Origin: Lithodes maja
Lineage: Eukaryota > Arthropoda > Malacostraca > Decapoda > Lithodidae
Assembly: GCA_037953745.1 (NCBI GenBank)
Contig: JBAKBP010000697.1
Location: forward strand, 1-64,000
Reading direction: 5' to 3'
DNA: 64,000 nt
This document shows, piece by piece, positions 10,202 through 21,380 of the stretch; the stretch's first letter is position 1; each line of letters begins with the position of its first letter. The notes under the pieces were generated by a model. That model saw only the letters and a program-made list of their open reading frames with translations. It was not told the DNA's origin and searched no databases. A program made the position numbers and the translations under genes.

Positions 10202-13200
10202 ATGTCCATTTTACAATGGAACATTCGTAGTTTTGCAGCACATCGTGTTGATCTTCGTTACCTTATCTCTAGGTTTAGCCCACTTGTTATTAGTTTACGA
10301 GAATCGCGTTTATCTAATGCCCCCTCCCCAATACCTTTTTACTCCTATATAGGTTCTCCCCAATCCCAGTATGCTACTTGCCTCCTCGTACATCTTGATG
10401 TCCCAGTGTCTCCGTTAACTATCCGTACCTCTCTTAAGTGCACGCTTGCCAGAGTGTTCCTTTCACGCCGGCTTACAGTAGTTTCCATATACCTTTCCCC
10501 CTCGATCCCGATCGATGTTCCAGAATTAAACAGGATCCTTTCTCTATTACCTCCACCTTTCCTCCTTTTAGGGGATTTTTAATTGCAGGCATTCCCTGTG
10601 GGGTGACTCTACCGTTAATACACGAGGTCGTTCCCTTGAGGCTCTGATTCGTACACACGATTTATTTCTTTTAAACACTGGTTCCTCTACGCATTTTGAT
10701 AGCGGCACCCGTACCTTTTCATGTATTGACTTGTCTCTGTGTTCCCCTACACTATCCTTGGATTTTACTTGGAAGGTCTTTAATGATTACTGTGCGACTG
10801 ACCACTTCCCGATTGTCCTCTCCCCTACGTCTTACTCCCCAGTGCCGCGCCCTCCCCGTTGGTGTTTCGATCGTGCCGACTGGACGTCTTTCGCTGATCT
10901 CGCCGTTCCATCTAATCCGACCCCTGCTTTCCCGGACCCTGATGCCATGCTTACCAGTTTCCTGATGTTTGTGCTCCATGCTGCCTATACTTGTATTCCA
11001 CGCACCACTCGGAGTATGTCTTCTAAGTGTGTACCGTGGTGGACTGCTCAGTGCACTTCGGCTTTACGCAATAAAAGAGCCAAGTGGAAGAGTTTCCGTC
11101 GGAAAAAAGGCTCTCCATATGAGCGGGATGCGTATACTCTTTTCAAACAGGCTAATGCCGTCTTCCGTCGTACAATCCGCTCTGCTAAAAAATCTAGCTG
11201 GATGTCGTATGCCTCTACTATCAACGCAGATACGCCTGTTCCGCAAGTCTGGGCTCGCGTCAGGAAGATTGCAGGGAAACATGCGCCTACGCCGGCCCCA
11301 GTCCTCCATACCAACACTGGCATTGTGGGCGATCCGTCTCTGGTGGCCAATATGTTGGGACAACATTTCAGTGATGTTAGCACTGGCTCCCATCTCCCGC
11401 CCTCCTTCCAGATGCATAAACGCCGTTCTGAACTTAGGCGACTTGACTTCGCCTTATCTTCTGATCAGTTTTTCAATGCCCCCTTCTCCCGGGCTGAGCT
11501 TGAGTCTAGCCTGGGAGCCTGTAAGGATACATGTGAAGGCCCTGACGGTGTCCATTACTTGATGCTGAAGCACTTATCTCCGCCTGCGCTTGGCTTTCTC
11601 TTATCCATCTACAACCGTCTGTGGTCCACAGGCTTTTTTCCGGCTGAGTGGAGACATGCCATCCTTCTCCCATTCCTTAAGCCGGGTAAGTCGGGCCATG
11701 CACCAGCAGATTACCGTCCCATTGCCCTGGTCAGTTGTGTCGGCAAATTATTAGAACGCATGGTTCACTCCCGCTTAATGTGGCTCCTGGAATCAAGAGG
11801 CATCCTGTCACCTTTTCAATATGGCTTTCGCAAGGGCCGTAGTACTTTGGACCCATTATTGAGATTGGCGACTTCTATCCGCGATGCCTTTTCGGACACT
11901 AAGTCGGTTTTAGCTGTATTCTTCGATCTTGAAAAAGCGTATGATACTGCCTGGAAATACAACATCCTTCGTACCCTTTTACGTTCTGGTGTGTCTGGCA
12001 ACATGGCGGTATTCTTGAAGAACTTTCTCCGTGATCGTACTTTCCGAGTCAAGCTTCAGAATACATTCTCACGAACATACCCCCAACACGACGGTGTCCC
12101 ACAGGGTTGTGTTCTTAGTACCATCCTTTTTATCCTAGCTATTAATGGTATTATTTCTTCCCTCCCTCTTGGTGTCCGTGCTTCTTTGTATGTGGACGAC
12201 TTCGCTATTTACGCTGTGGGTTTGGATATCGCTGCCCTACGAAATCTCATGCAGAAGGCCATTGATGCAGCTGCGCAGTGGGCTACGGCCCATGGTTTTC
12301 GGTTTTCGCCCTCGAAATCTTTTGCCGTCATCTTCACAAAACGCCATACAGTCCCGCATCCTGTTCTTACGTTGTATAACCGCCCTCTGCCTTACAGGTC
12401 CTCAGCTCCATTCTTAGGTCTCATTTTCGATACTCGGTTGACATGGTACCCGCACATTACTTCGTTACTGACCTCCACCACCCGACGGCTTCAACTCTTA
12501 CAAACCCTTAGCCACTTGTCTTGGGGTGCGGACCGGACGACTCTTCTGCGCCTCCATACAACGCTTATTCTCTCCAAGATCGATTATGGCTGCCAGGTAT
12601 ATGCCTCCGCTGCGCGTACAAACCTTAAGCGCCTAGACTCCCTTCACCATCACGGTCTGCGCTTGTCGCTAGGGGCTTTTCGCTCTACTCCGGTTATTAG
12701 CCTTTATGCTGAATCAGGTGTCCCACCGCTATCATCCAGGCGGGATAAACTGACCCTTCGATGTCTTCTTCGCCTTCTGCAACACAGTTCGGCTGGTTTT
12801 CCTCCCACGGCTTCCGGCTTAGCCCCATCAGTGTCTGCTACTTCGTTCCCCGGTCGGGTCTCTGCTTTACTGGCCTCCTTCTCTTTTCCCATTCCATCGG
12901 TGCTACCCCTCCGACAGTCGGAGTTCCCCCCATGGCTACTCCCTCGCCCTACCGTTTGTACAGCTGCCCTCCCCCCCTCTAAGGCCTCTTCAACCCCACA
13001 GTTGCTTTATGCTCAGTTTACGGAACATCTGCTACGCCACTCTTCAGCCGTTCCAGTGTACACTGATGGTTCCAAGACCTCCGCCGGTACAGGGTTTGCG
13101 GTTGTGTTCCCGGACCGGACCTTCCAACGTCACATCCAATCATGTGCTAGTGTCTTTACGGCAGAGTTATTTGCTATTTTATTTGCCCTACGTACTATTT

Positions 13201-13889
13201 TTTGTTCACACCTGCATACCTTTGTAATTTTTAGTGACTCCCTTAGTGCTCTTCAGAGTATTCAGTCTCTTCCCGCTGTTAACCCCTTAGTGCTGGAGAT
13301 TCAAGAATGGTTGTTCCGCATCGCTACTAAATTGAAGTCCCTGTCTTTCTGTTGGGTCCCGAGTCATGTTGGTGTGCCTGGCAATGAGCGGGTTGATTTT
13401 TTCGCCCGCTCTGCTATTACCTCTCACCGACTCGTGCCACGACGTATTCCTGCATCTGATTACTTCCCTCGTGTTACTCAATTACTACGTCAGCGCTGGC
13501 AGGACGAATGGACCTCCATGAGGGTGTCTGATGTCAAACTGCGTTCTGTCAAACCTTCCGTCCTCCCTTGGAAGTCTTCCTCTCATCGCAATCGTCGATG
13601 GGAGACCGCTCTAGCCCGTCTTCGGCTCGGCCACACCAGGCTCACGCATGGTCATTTGATGTCCTGTGATGTCCCCACGCTCTGTCCTTGCTGCCATATT
13701 CCAGTGTCTGTCCAGCATCTCCTGATCGCCTGTCCGCGTTTCTCCAATGCCCGACGGCAGGCATTCCCCTTCATATCCTCCCTTAATCGCCCCCTTGTCT
13801 TAGCCGATTTGCTCGGAGAGTCCCCCACTTTCTCCCTCCCACATCTTATGCGGTTTCTCCTCCATACCCGTCTCCTTCAGCTTCTTTAA
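10202..13889 (+). pseudogene. LINE B copy 1 ORF2 (endonuclease-RT-RNase H), one frameshift
   Basis: The start is MSILQWNIRS at 10202, matching the intact copy. The APE-type endonuclease is cut at 10576-10580, where GGGGA is followed by five T instead of four, so the frame stops right after LLLGDF. The second frame then runs open to 13889 through the endonuclease end (ATDHFPIVLS), RT (FFDLEKAYD, PQGCVLSTILF, YVDDFAIYA), RNase H (VYTDGSKT, FTAELFAI, IFSDSLSAL, WVPSHVGVPGNE) and a C-terminal CPCC..H..C motif. Apart from the single T, it closely matches the open copy at 22037-25723. Confidence 0.9.
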
Positions 13890-14036
13890 TTAGTGTTTCC
13901 TAGTCTTCTCCTCTACTCCGTCGTGCGCCCTGCCCCACAACACCTCCGATGTTTGTTTTTTTTTCCACAAAGTTTCTTTTGGTGCCACATAGTCTTTTTA
14001 GGCTTGGTGCGAATCCCTATTTTAATAATAATAATT

Positions 14037-15800
14037 AGCAACTTTTGTCCCACACCATATGCTGTTGACACATCCCACAGACTCTCCCAATCTACTTTGT
14101 CATAGGCCTTTTCTAAATCATTGAATGTGTATTGAGGCTATCTGGTCTATGCAGCCCCTGCCTTTTCATGCCTATTTTGTCATGTTATCTTCTGAAGTCT
14201 TGCATATACCTTTTCAGGTATGCTAAGCAAGCTAATTCCCCTATAACTTTCACTCTTTACTACCCTTCCCTTTGTACAGGGGTACTATCACTGCTTTCCT
14301 TTTTCCCATGCTAATTTACGTAACTTCTGCATCATGTCAACAGCTTATTCTCCCATATCTCCGCATTTTACCTTTGCCTATTTTAATATTAGTTATTCCT
14401 ACCCGTCTCCATTCCCATGGAGATCTTGGCCTTTCCCCTACTCTTTATTTATCGAAATTCCATCCCCAACTACCCAAAAAATTTGGTTCTCCAAAGACTT
14501 AAACCTGGGATACTCTCATCCAAATTCTGCACTAAGATTTGTGAAACTTTTACCAAACTAGATGACTGACTCTTGGTACAAGTAAATAGTTACAATAATT
14601 GACCTTCATAATATTTAATTTATGCGACCTAAATTTTATATGGATTTTACCCAGCATTTTTAAGTTTCTCGTATGACCTGCTTATTGATTTTATAACTTG
14701 CAAAATATACCAAAACAGGTACGTGACAGTATAGACAAAACTTATACAAATGTTTAAATTTATTCATTAACCTATAAATAATTAATGAAAACTAATATGA
14801 ATTTATGATAAATGTTTTGATGGCCTTAATAATAAAAACTTTAAATTGAGGAAAATATTTTTTTTTTTGTATTGATCTTTGTCGAAGGGTATACATTGAA
14901 CTTCACACGGTAAATAAATGTACAATGAATGTAGGTAAAAAGTACCTACGGATATATATTGTAAAACTAAACAAAAATACATATAAAGTAATTTAATATT
15001 TGTTAATGCTAGAAATATATTCCATGGGAAAAAAAACACTGAAAATATTAAAAATTTATCGCTAATTAATAAATTTGTGTTTTTTACAACCCTATTCATG
15101 CATATGTATCTCTCCCCCCCCCCCCCCGAGGTACGGGGTAAATATATGGAGGTGGAGATTCCCCCCCCCCCCCCCCGGTTATGGGTAAATATATGAAAGT
15201 GAAGACCCCCCCCCCCTACTCTCTTGGGGTATGGGGTAAATATATGAAAGTGGAGGAGAGGTCCCCCCCACCCCCAGGGTATGGGGTAAATATATGAAAG
15301 TGGAGATTCCCCCCCCCCCCTCTAATGTATGAAGGCGGGAGTAAAAAAAAAAAAAAAAAAAATCACCCCCTAATGTATGAGGGCCGGAGTAAAAAAAAAA
15401 AAAAAAATCTCACCTCCCCCTAATGTATGAGGGCTGGAGTAAAAAAAAAAAAAAAACATTTGAATTGATGAAAACGCTTTTTCATAAATTCGAATTTATG
15501 ATTTTTTTTTTTCATAAATTTGAATATGAATTTTTTTTAACAAAATGACTTTTTTTATTTTGTTAAAAAAAAATTTTTTAAAAAAATTCATACATTCAAA
15601 TTTATGAAAAAAAAAGATTCATAAATTCGAATGTATGATTTTTTCATACATTCAAATTGATGAATCTTTTTTTCATAAATTTGAATGTATGAAAAAAATT
15701 TAACAAATTTTTTAACAAAATAACTATTTTTTTGTTATTTTGTTAACAATGTTAAAAAAATTCATACATTCAAATTTATGAAAAAAAAAGATTCATAAAT
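14037..15800. repeat. Left arm of a 3.6-kb imperfect palindrome
   Basis: Its reverse complement is recognisable across 15801-17692. Matching landmarks are GCAACTTTTGTCCCACACCA at 14039 against the complement near 17690; TTCAGGTATGCTAAGCAAGC near 14212 against 17495; the GGTAAATATATGAAAG blocks near 15190-15300 against 16350-16430. The arm begins at the last base of the LINE B tail. It includes a decayed RTE-like RT piece on the minus strand (14037-14370), a tRNA-derived short repeat (about 14465-14565), and poly-C/AT-rich hairpins near the centre. Confidence 0.85.
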
Positions 15801-16525
15801 TCGAATTTATGAAAAGGCGTTTTCATCAATTCTAATGTATGATTTTTTGTTTTCCCAGAATTTTTTGGTTACTCCCGTCCTCATACACATTCATACATTA
15901 GGGGGGGGGATTTTTTTTTTTTTTTTTTTTTTTTACACTCCCGCCCTCATACAGTACAGGGGGGGGGGGGGGTATATATATATATTTTTTTTTTTTTACT
16001 CATACATTAGGGGGGGGGGGGGATAATTTTTTTTTTTTTACTCCAGCCCTTATACATTAGGGGGGATTTTTTTTTTTTTTTTTTACACTCCCGCCCTCAT
16101 ACATTAGGGGGGGGGGGTTATTTTTTTTTTTATTTTATTTTTTTTTTATTTTTTTTTTTTTACTAATCATTAGGGGGAGAGGGGGATGATTTTTTTTTTT
16201 TTTTTTTTTTTACACTCCAGCCTTTATACATTAGGAGGGGGGGGGGATTTTTTATTTTTTAAACACTCCCGCCCTCATACATTAGAGGGGGGGGGATCTC
16301 TACTTTTATATATTTACCCCATACCCTAGCGGGGGGGGGGGGGAAGACTCTTCCACTTTCATATATTTACCCCATACCCCAAGAGAGTAGGGGGGGGGGG
16401 GGGGGGGTCTTCACTTTCATATATTTACCCCATAACCTGGGGGGGGGGGGGATCTCCACCTCCATATATTTACCCCGTACCTCGGGGAGGGGGGGTGGGG
16501 GTGGGGGGTGGAAGAGATACATATG
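15100..16525. repeat. Low-complexity palindrome core: poly-C/poly-G and AT hairpins
   Basis: On the left are several poly-C runs of 8-14, each beside GGTAAATATATG, followed by poly-A runs after GAGGGC.GGAGT. In the centre are repeated small palindromes such as TTCATAAATTCGAATTTATGAA cut into variants. On the right are the mirror-image poly-T and poly-G runs (up to about 18 G at 16391-16407). There is no coding capacity. Runs this long are error-prone in sequencing, so exact lengths should not be trusted. Confidence 0.85.
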
Positions 16526-17692
16526 CATGAATAGTTACTAAAAAACACTTTCCAGGTCAATATTTATTAATTAGCGATAAATTTTCAATATATTTTTCCC
16601 ATGGAATATATTTCTAGCATTAACAAATTATTGTTCTCTCCAACAACCAACTTTACTCCTAAACTCGATTAATGAAATTAACTTTATATACTTTATATTG
16701 TATTTTAGTTTTAGTTTTACAATATATATTATTAAAAGAGGGATTCGCACCAAGCCTAAAAAGACTATGTGGCACCAAAAGAAACTGTGGATTTACAATA
16801 TATAGGTACTTTTTACCTACATACCCACCAGGTGGAGTACATGTGCCCAAAACATGCGGTCATTGCAAATTTATTGTAAATTTATTTACCGTGTGAAGTT
16901 CAATGTATACCCTTCAACAAAGATCAATACAAAGTTATTTTCCTCAATTTAAAGTTTTGATTATTAATAAGGCCATCAAAACATTTATCATATTCATATT
17001 AGTTTATTATTTAGAAGTTAATGAATAAATTTATTTAAAAATTTGTATAAGTTTTGTCTATAAAAAAATTCATATAAAATTTAAGTCGCATAAATTAAAT
17101 ATTGTTAAGGTCAATTAATGTAACTCTTTACTTGTACCAAGAGTCAGTCTAGTTTCGTGAAAGTTTTACCAATCTTAATGTGCATTATTTTGATGCGAGT
17201 ATCCTAGGTTTAAGTCTTTGGAGAACCAAATTTTTTGGGTAGTTGGGGATGGAATTTCGATAAATAAAGAGTAGGGGAATGGAGACTGGTAGAAATAAAC
17301 AGATGAAAGACCGATAAACAGACAAATATTAAAATAGGCAAAGGTAAAATGCGGAGATATGAGAGAATATAAGCTGTTGACATGATGCAGAAGTTATGTA
17401 AATTAGCATGGGAAAAAGAAAAGCAGTGACAGTACCCCTGTACAAAGGGAAGGGTAGTAAAGAGTGAAAATTATAGGGGAATTAGCTTGCTTAGCATACC
17501 TGAAAAGGTATAGGCCTACGCAACAGACTTAAGATAACATGACAAAATAGGCATGAAAGGGCAGGGGCTGCATTGACCAGATAGCCTCAATGCACATTCA
17601 ATGATTTAGAAAAGGCCTATGACAAAGTAGATTGGGAGGGTCTGTGGGATGTGTCCGCATATGGTGTGGGACAAAAGTTGCTAATGGTAATA
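15801..17692. repeat. Right arm of the 3.6-kb imperfect palindrome
   Basis: This is the inverted copy of 14037-15800. It differs by small indels, by a 63-bp LINE B stub (16729-16791) and by a short piece resembling the tail of the tRNA-derived repeat (about 16625-16680). Unlike the left arm, it continues past the equivalent of 14037 into more RTE-like sequence, so the right arm is probably the original and the left arm the copy. Confidence 0.8.
16729..16791 (-). mobile_element. LINE B 63-bp 3' stub with 13-bp target duplication
   Basis: Minus-strand sequence matches the last bases of LINE B (CCACAGTTTCTTTTGGTGCC to a TTTTAATAA tail). TTTACAATATATA occurs at both 16716-16728 and 16792-16804. 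The palindrome's left arm keeps the empty site (TATATATTGTAAAACT at about 14951). It is an extremely truncated but genuine insertion. Confidence 0.85.
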
Positions 17693-18380
17693 AAAAAAAT
17701 CTACAGGAATGCAATGGCAAATGTGAAGGTAGGAGATAAGTTAAGCGAGAGTTTTGAGGTCAATGTAGAAGTAAGGCAGGAATGAGTCGTCACCATGGTT
17801 CAATATGCACATTGAGTGATTTGAGAATGTAGGGCGCGATTAATGGGTATAGGCACTAGGCTGGAATCAGAGTGAAGAGTGAAAGATCTTAAAATGTTTA
17901 TATGCTGACGATGCAGTCCTGTTGCCGGAAAATGTGGAAGAACTTCAGAGAGTGGTCACTTAGACAGTATGCAAAAAGATAGAGGTCAATGCAAGGTAAT
18001 GGTGTTTGAGAGAAGAATGCACGAACCCATAGATATTTACGCAAAATATATTATTATACATTAGAAAAGTTGCAAAATAATGAGAAATTAGGTATTGGAA
18101 GATATTCAAAGTTTCAAGTACATGTACTGTACTAAGGAGCTGTACTATGGAAGTACAGTATGGTAAAATGTTCAGAGAATGAATGAAGACAGAATGCCAA
18201 GAAACATAGGAGAGTGGGTGGAGCAGCTAGTAGTGTTAGACCACCTTTGGTATGGTTAAAGAAAGTGGAAAAATACATGGAGGAAAAACTTCCATGTAGT
18301 GGAGGGCATTGTGGTACAGGCAAAGGAAGCATGTCTTGACAAAGTAGCCTGGAGACATTGATGTCATGGCCATCCTTTAG
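17350..18380 (+). pseudogene. Decayed RTE-like RT fragment
   Basis: Broken frames spell KLCKLAWEKE, ENYRGISLLSIPEK, an AYDKVDWEGLWDV-like motif A near 17615-17650 and an ADDAVLLPENVEELQ-like catalytic box near 17905. Further on, KVMVFERR recalls the C-terminal part of the RTE-like LINE at 55195-58117. Several stops and frame changes make it non-functional. It is more diverged than the other RTE copies here and may be a different subfamily. Confidence 0.65.
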
Positions 18381-19140
18381 CAGGATTTTTCCAGGAAGGA
18401 AAAAAATAAAAATAGTTTGAGAAAGTATGAAAAACCAAAATATCCAGTATAACTGGAAAGGAGTGAAATCGAAGCTACACAAAAGGTAAAAGAAAAAGTG
18501 CAAATATGAATATGAAAGACTACTAGAATTAAAAATAAACAAGCAGTTGAACAAAAAAAAGTCAGGTAGATGTGGACCTAGAATGACTTGTGCTCGGGTA
18601 CTCTAGTTCGATCTCCATAAGAGGCAACCTTCGACAGGGCCACCTGGAAAGCCGCAATTTAAGACTCTAGACTAACCACATTTTCTGTGGTCAAAACGGT
18701 CTTTAAACTTTTATGTATGAAGGAATTAACCTTTGAAAATTACAGAAATATTTGTATGACTAGGACAAGAATGGTCGAAGTAAAAGAAAACTTAAAAATG
18801 TGAACCTAACTTATTGTGCGATGTCAACAGGAAAATTCATATAAAAGGGAGAGGGGAGGGAGGATAAAACTAATTATGGATGAAAATAGAGCCTTAACAT
18901 AGGATTGAAAATGTAAATAAAACTAACACCAATCATCTTATTCAACCACATCAAATAGTGAAAAAAGTTAAATACATCACTAGAAAAATCGAGCTAAAGA
19001 TAGGCATATAGTGCAATTTTGTTAAGTTTCATTTATTTTGCAAGCTTTACAATTTTAAACTGCTCTAGTATGAAACGCAAGCAATTTTATTCTATATACT
19101 CTGGTACAACCCCCACTTCTAATTTTTCTTTCTCTTTTTT
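18381..19140. other. AT-rich stretch, nothing recognised
   Basis: A minus-strand open stretch (18132-18554) has no recognisable domain and overlaps the RTE relic; I treat it as chance. No repeat is identified. Confidence 0.4.
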
Positions 19141-19250
19141 TGGGGGGTGGCAGACTACAGTAGACAGTGGGGACGCTCGGTTATGGCCTTGGCCTTTCTC
19201 AGGGCCTTGGGGCTGTTCGGCCAGGCAGCATGGGCAACAGTAGACAGAGC
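19141..19250 (+). mobile_element. Short LINE A-tailed element, 3' fragment
   Basis: The sequence GGTTATGGCCTTGG.. then CCTTGGGGCTGTTCGGCCA and a GGCAGCATGGGCAACA end matches the short elements at 38195 and 44700, which share LINE A's 3' end. Confidence 0.65.
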
Positions 19251-19647
19251 CAGAATAGGCATAACACGACAAAACAATGAACACAAACTAAATACAAACA
19301 CCTAGGCAAGCCACCAGTCACTAAAAATGAAAGGATACAACCAATGAGTCTTCCATATACTTATTAATGGATCTGAACTTTGAGTATAACAAAGTGTAAA
19401 ACTTAAACTTGGGAGTACCCAAAAAGGAATGGCGAGGAAAACGTTAGGCAGAACTTTGAGATCAGAAGATAACAAAAACAAGATATTCCAAATACTATTA
19501 TAATTTAAAACTTAAAATGAACAAACCAAAACTTGCACGAACACCGTAAAAAGACAAAACTAATAACTATAATAAGTAACGCCCCTTTCTTAACATTAAT
19601 AATCAATTACAAAATCCAATGTACTTTAATAAACTAATAAAAACATA

Positions 19648-19718
19648 TGGTCCTCCCAGGATTCAAACTCCGGACACCACACCCAGAACATAAGCATCTA
19701 AACCATTACACCACCAAC
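19648..19718 (-). repeat. tRNA-derived SINE-like repeat (family T1)
   Basis: On the minus strand an A-box-like GGTGTAATGGTTTAGATGC precedes a B-box-like GAGTTTGAATCC. The acceptor ends do not pair, so it is not a tRNA gene. Body sequence on the minus strand (TTTATTAAAGTACATTGG) follows and recurs with every T1 copy. Confidence 0.65.
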
Positions 19719-20093
19719 AGTTATAGCAGATTGACAACTAAACAGAATGGAAACTTAGAAATAAATTAAAATTTAAAACTTTCAAACTAAACATACCAAA
19801 ACTGGGACAAAGACGATATAAAGGCAAAATAACTAATCAAAATCGCTGTGAAAAAACGCTTGCCATAATAAAATTTATGAAATAAGAAATAAAGCTAACC
19901 AAATATCGGCAAGGAAGTGAATTTGATTAAGGAAATAATTAACACCCCATTCTTAACAGTAATCATAAATTACAAACTCCAATGTACTTTAATGTGCTAA
20001 TAAATTAAAATGTAAAACTTGCAAACTTAAACAAAAGCTGGGAGACAATATAAAGGCAAAATAACTAATAAATCCGTTACAACCAAAGCATAT

Positions 20094-20164
20094 GGTCCTC
20101 CCGGGATTCGAACTCAGGACACCACACCCAGAACATAAGCATCTAATCCATTACACCACCAAAA
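20094..20164 (-). repeat. tRNA-derived SINE-like repeat (family T1)
   Basis: It has GGTGTAATGGATTAGATGC, then GAGTTCGAATCCCGGGAGGA on the minus strand. It has one of the best-preserved B boxes of the family. The 5' acceptor half does not pair with GAGGACC. Confidence 0.65.
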
Positions 20165-20416
20165 CAATTTCCAAAATAATAGCGGCAAGACTAGGGCAGC
20201 GAACTAAAGATTTCAATGGACAGAAATGTGAAAGTGCTACAGTCAAGGAAAAGGTGAGAGAACTCTGAACGGCAGGAACAAATTATTATTTAAAACTTTC
20301 AAAATAAACAAGCCAAACTGAGACAATACAAGATATAAGCAAAAGAACTAATCAATACCGCTATTTAAAACTTTCAAAATAAACAAACCAAAACTTGGAC
20401 GAACATGTTAAAATAA

Positions 20417-20999
20417 ATTAAAATGTAAAACTTGCAAACTAAACAAACCAAAATTGGGACAAGGACAATATAAAGTCAAATTAAATTATCAAAATTGCTA
20501 TGTGGAAACAACGCTTACTAAAATGAAAACTATTAAATAAAAGAACACAATCCACCACATAGGGTGTACATTACTACATGAGCAAGTTAATCTGTTTCCC
20601 AAGCAAACTAATCGCACATATAACAACGCACTATCGTCACGTTAAAGGAAGTAGTCAAGTTTGGGAAGTCCGGGACGTTCTGGCAAATTTTACTAAACTC
20701 TGCATGAATTAAAATGTAAAACTTGCAAACTAAACAAACCAAAATTGGGACAAGGACAATATAAAGTCAAATTAAATTATCAAAATCGCTATGTGGAAAC
20801 AACGCTTACTAAAATGAAAACTATTAAATAAAAGAACACAATCCACCACATAGGGTGTACACTACCACATGAGCAAGTTAATCAGTTTCCCAAGCAAACT
20901 AATCGCACATATAACAACGCACTATCGTCACGTTAAAGGAAGTAGTCAAGTTTGGGAAGTCCGGGACGTTCTGGCAAATTTTACTACACTCTGCATGAA
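20417..20999 (+). repeat. Two-copy 290-bp tandem duplication
   Basis: Copy one is 20417-20706 and copy two 20707-20999. They differ at only a handful of bases (for example ATTGCTATG against ATCGCTATG). Each holds the roughly 90-bp dispersed motif, CCACATAGGGTGTACA and TCACGTTAAAGGAAGTAGTC. Confidence 0.95.
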
Positions 21000-21380
21000 T
21001 AAAGAAACTAAATGTTAAATGTCAAAATATTATTTAAAATCAAATTTGCAACATGACAAGACATTAACAATAGTACAAAATACAAATATTGATAAGATAT
21101 CTATACTATTACAAAATAATATATAAAATACAGTACAGCACTCACTAACGATAGTGCTATCGGGTAGGTACCTGTAAGCATAGCATGCCTCAATTGACCC
21201 CTATCAATAACTACCCTACAAATAACCTACATTCATAGCACAAATAAACTAAGGAAATCGCAAAAGTAAGCAATTGATACTATCGACAATGAATACATAT
21301 AATATAAAGACAAATAATTGCAAAATATGAAGTAACAACAGATTTAAACAAAGAGTACTCTTTTAACAAGAACAATAAAT
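21000..21380. other. AT-rich spacer
   Basis: No gene is recognised. It is probably the decayed 3' UTR side of the Penelope-like relic that reads in from the right. Confidence 0.4.

Larger units (their letters stand above)
7204..14036 (+). mobile_element. LINE B copy 1: near-full-length I-clade non-LTR retrotransposon
   Basis: The order is a 5' UTR (7204-7702), ORF1 (7703-10080), a gap of about 120 bp, ORF2 (10202-13889), and a 3' UTR ending in TAA repeats (about 14020-14036). RNase H in ORF2, three zinc knuckles in ORF1 and a TAA tail are the combination known from the Drosophila I factor and relatives such as Nimb. It is nearly identical to the minus copy at 21888-28760. Each ORF carries one 1-nt indel in a T run. 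The flanks do not match each other: the 5' side is a broken MITE and the 3' side is the arm of a palindrome, so no target duplication is visible. Confidence 0.9.
19251..20416. other. AT-rich repeat field with tRNA-derived short repeats
   Basis: It contains repeated copies of a roughly 90-bp motif (TTTAAAACTT, AAAATAAACAAACCAAAACT, GGACGAACA, AAAATCGCTATG) at about 19500-19570, 19770-19850, 20010-20080 and 20290-20400. Two tRNA-like repeats are listed separately. No gene. Confidence 0.6.

Noticed and set aside
18132..18554. 140-codon minus-strand frame, Phe/Leu/Ser-rich
   Set aside because: Overlaps the decayed RTE relic on the other strand, no recognisable domain, composition as expected for AT-rich chance frames.
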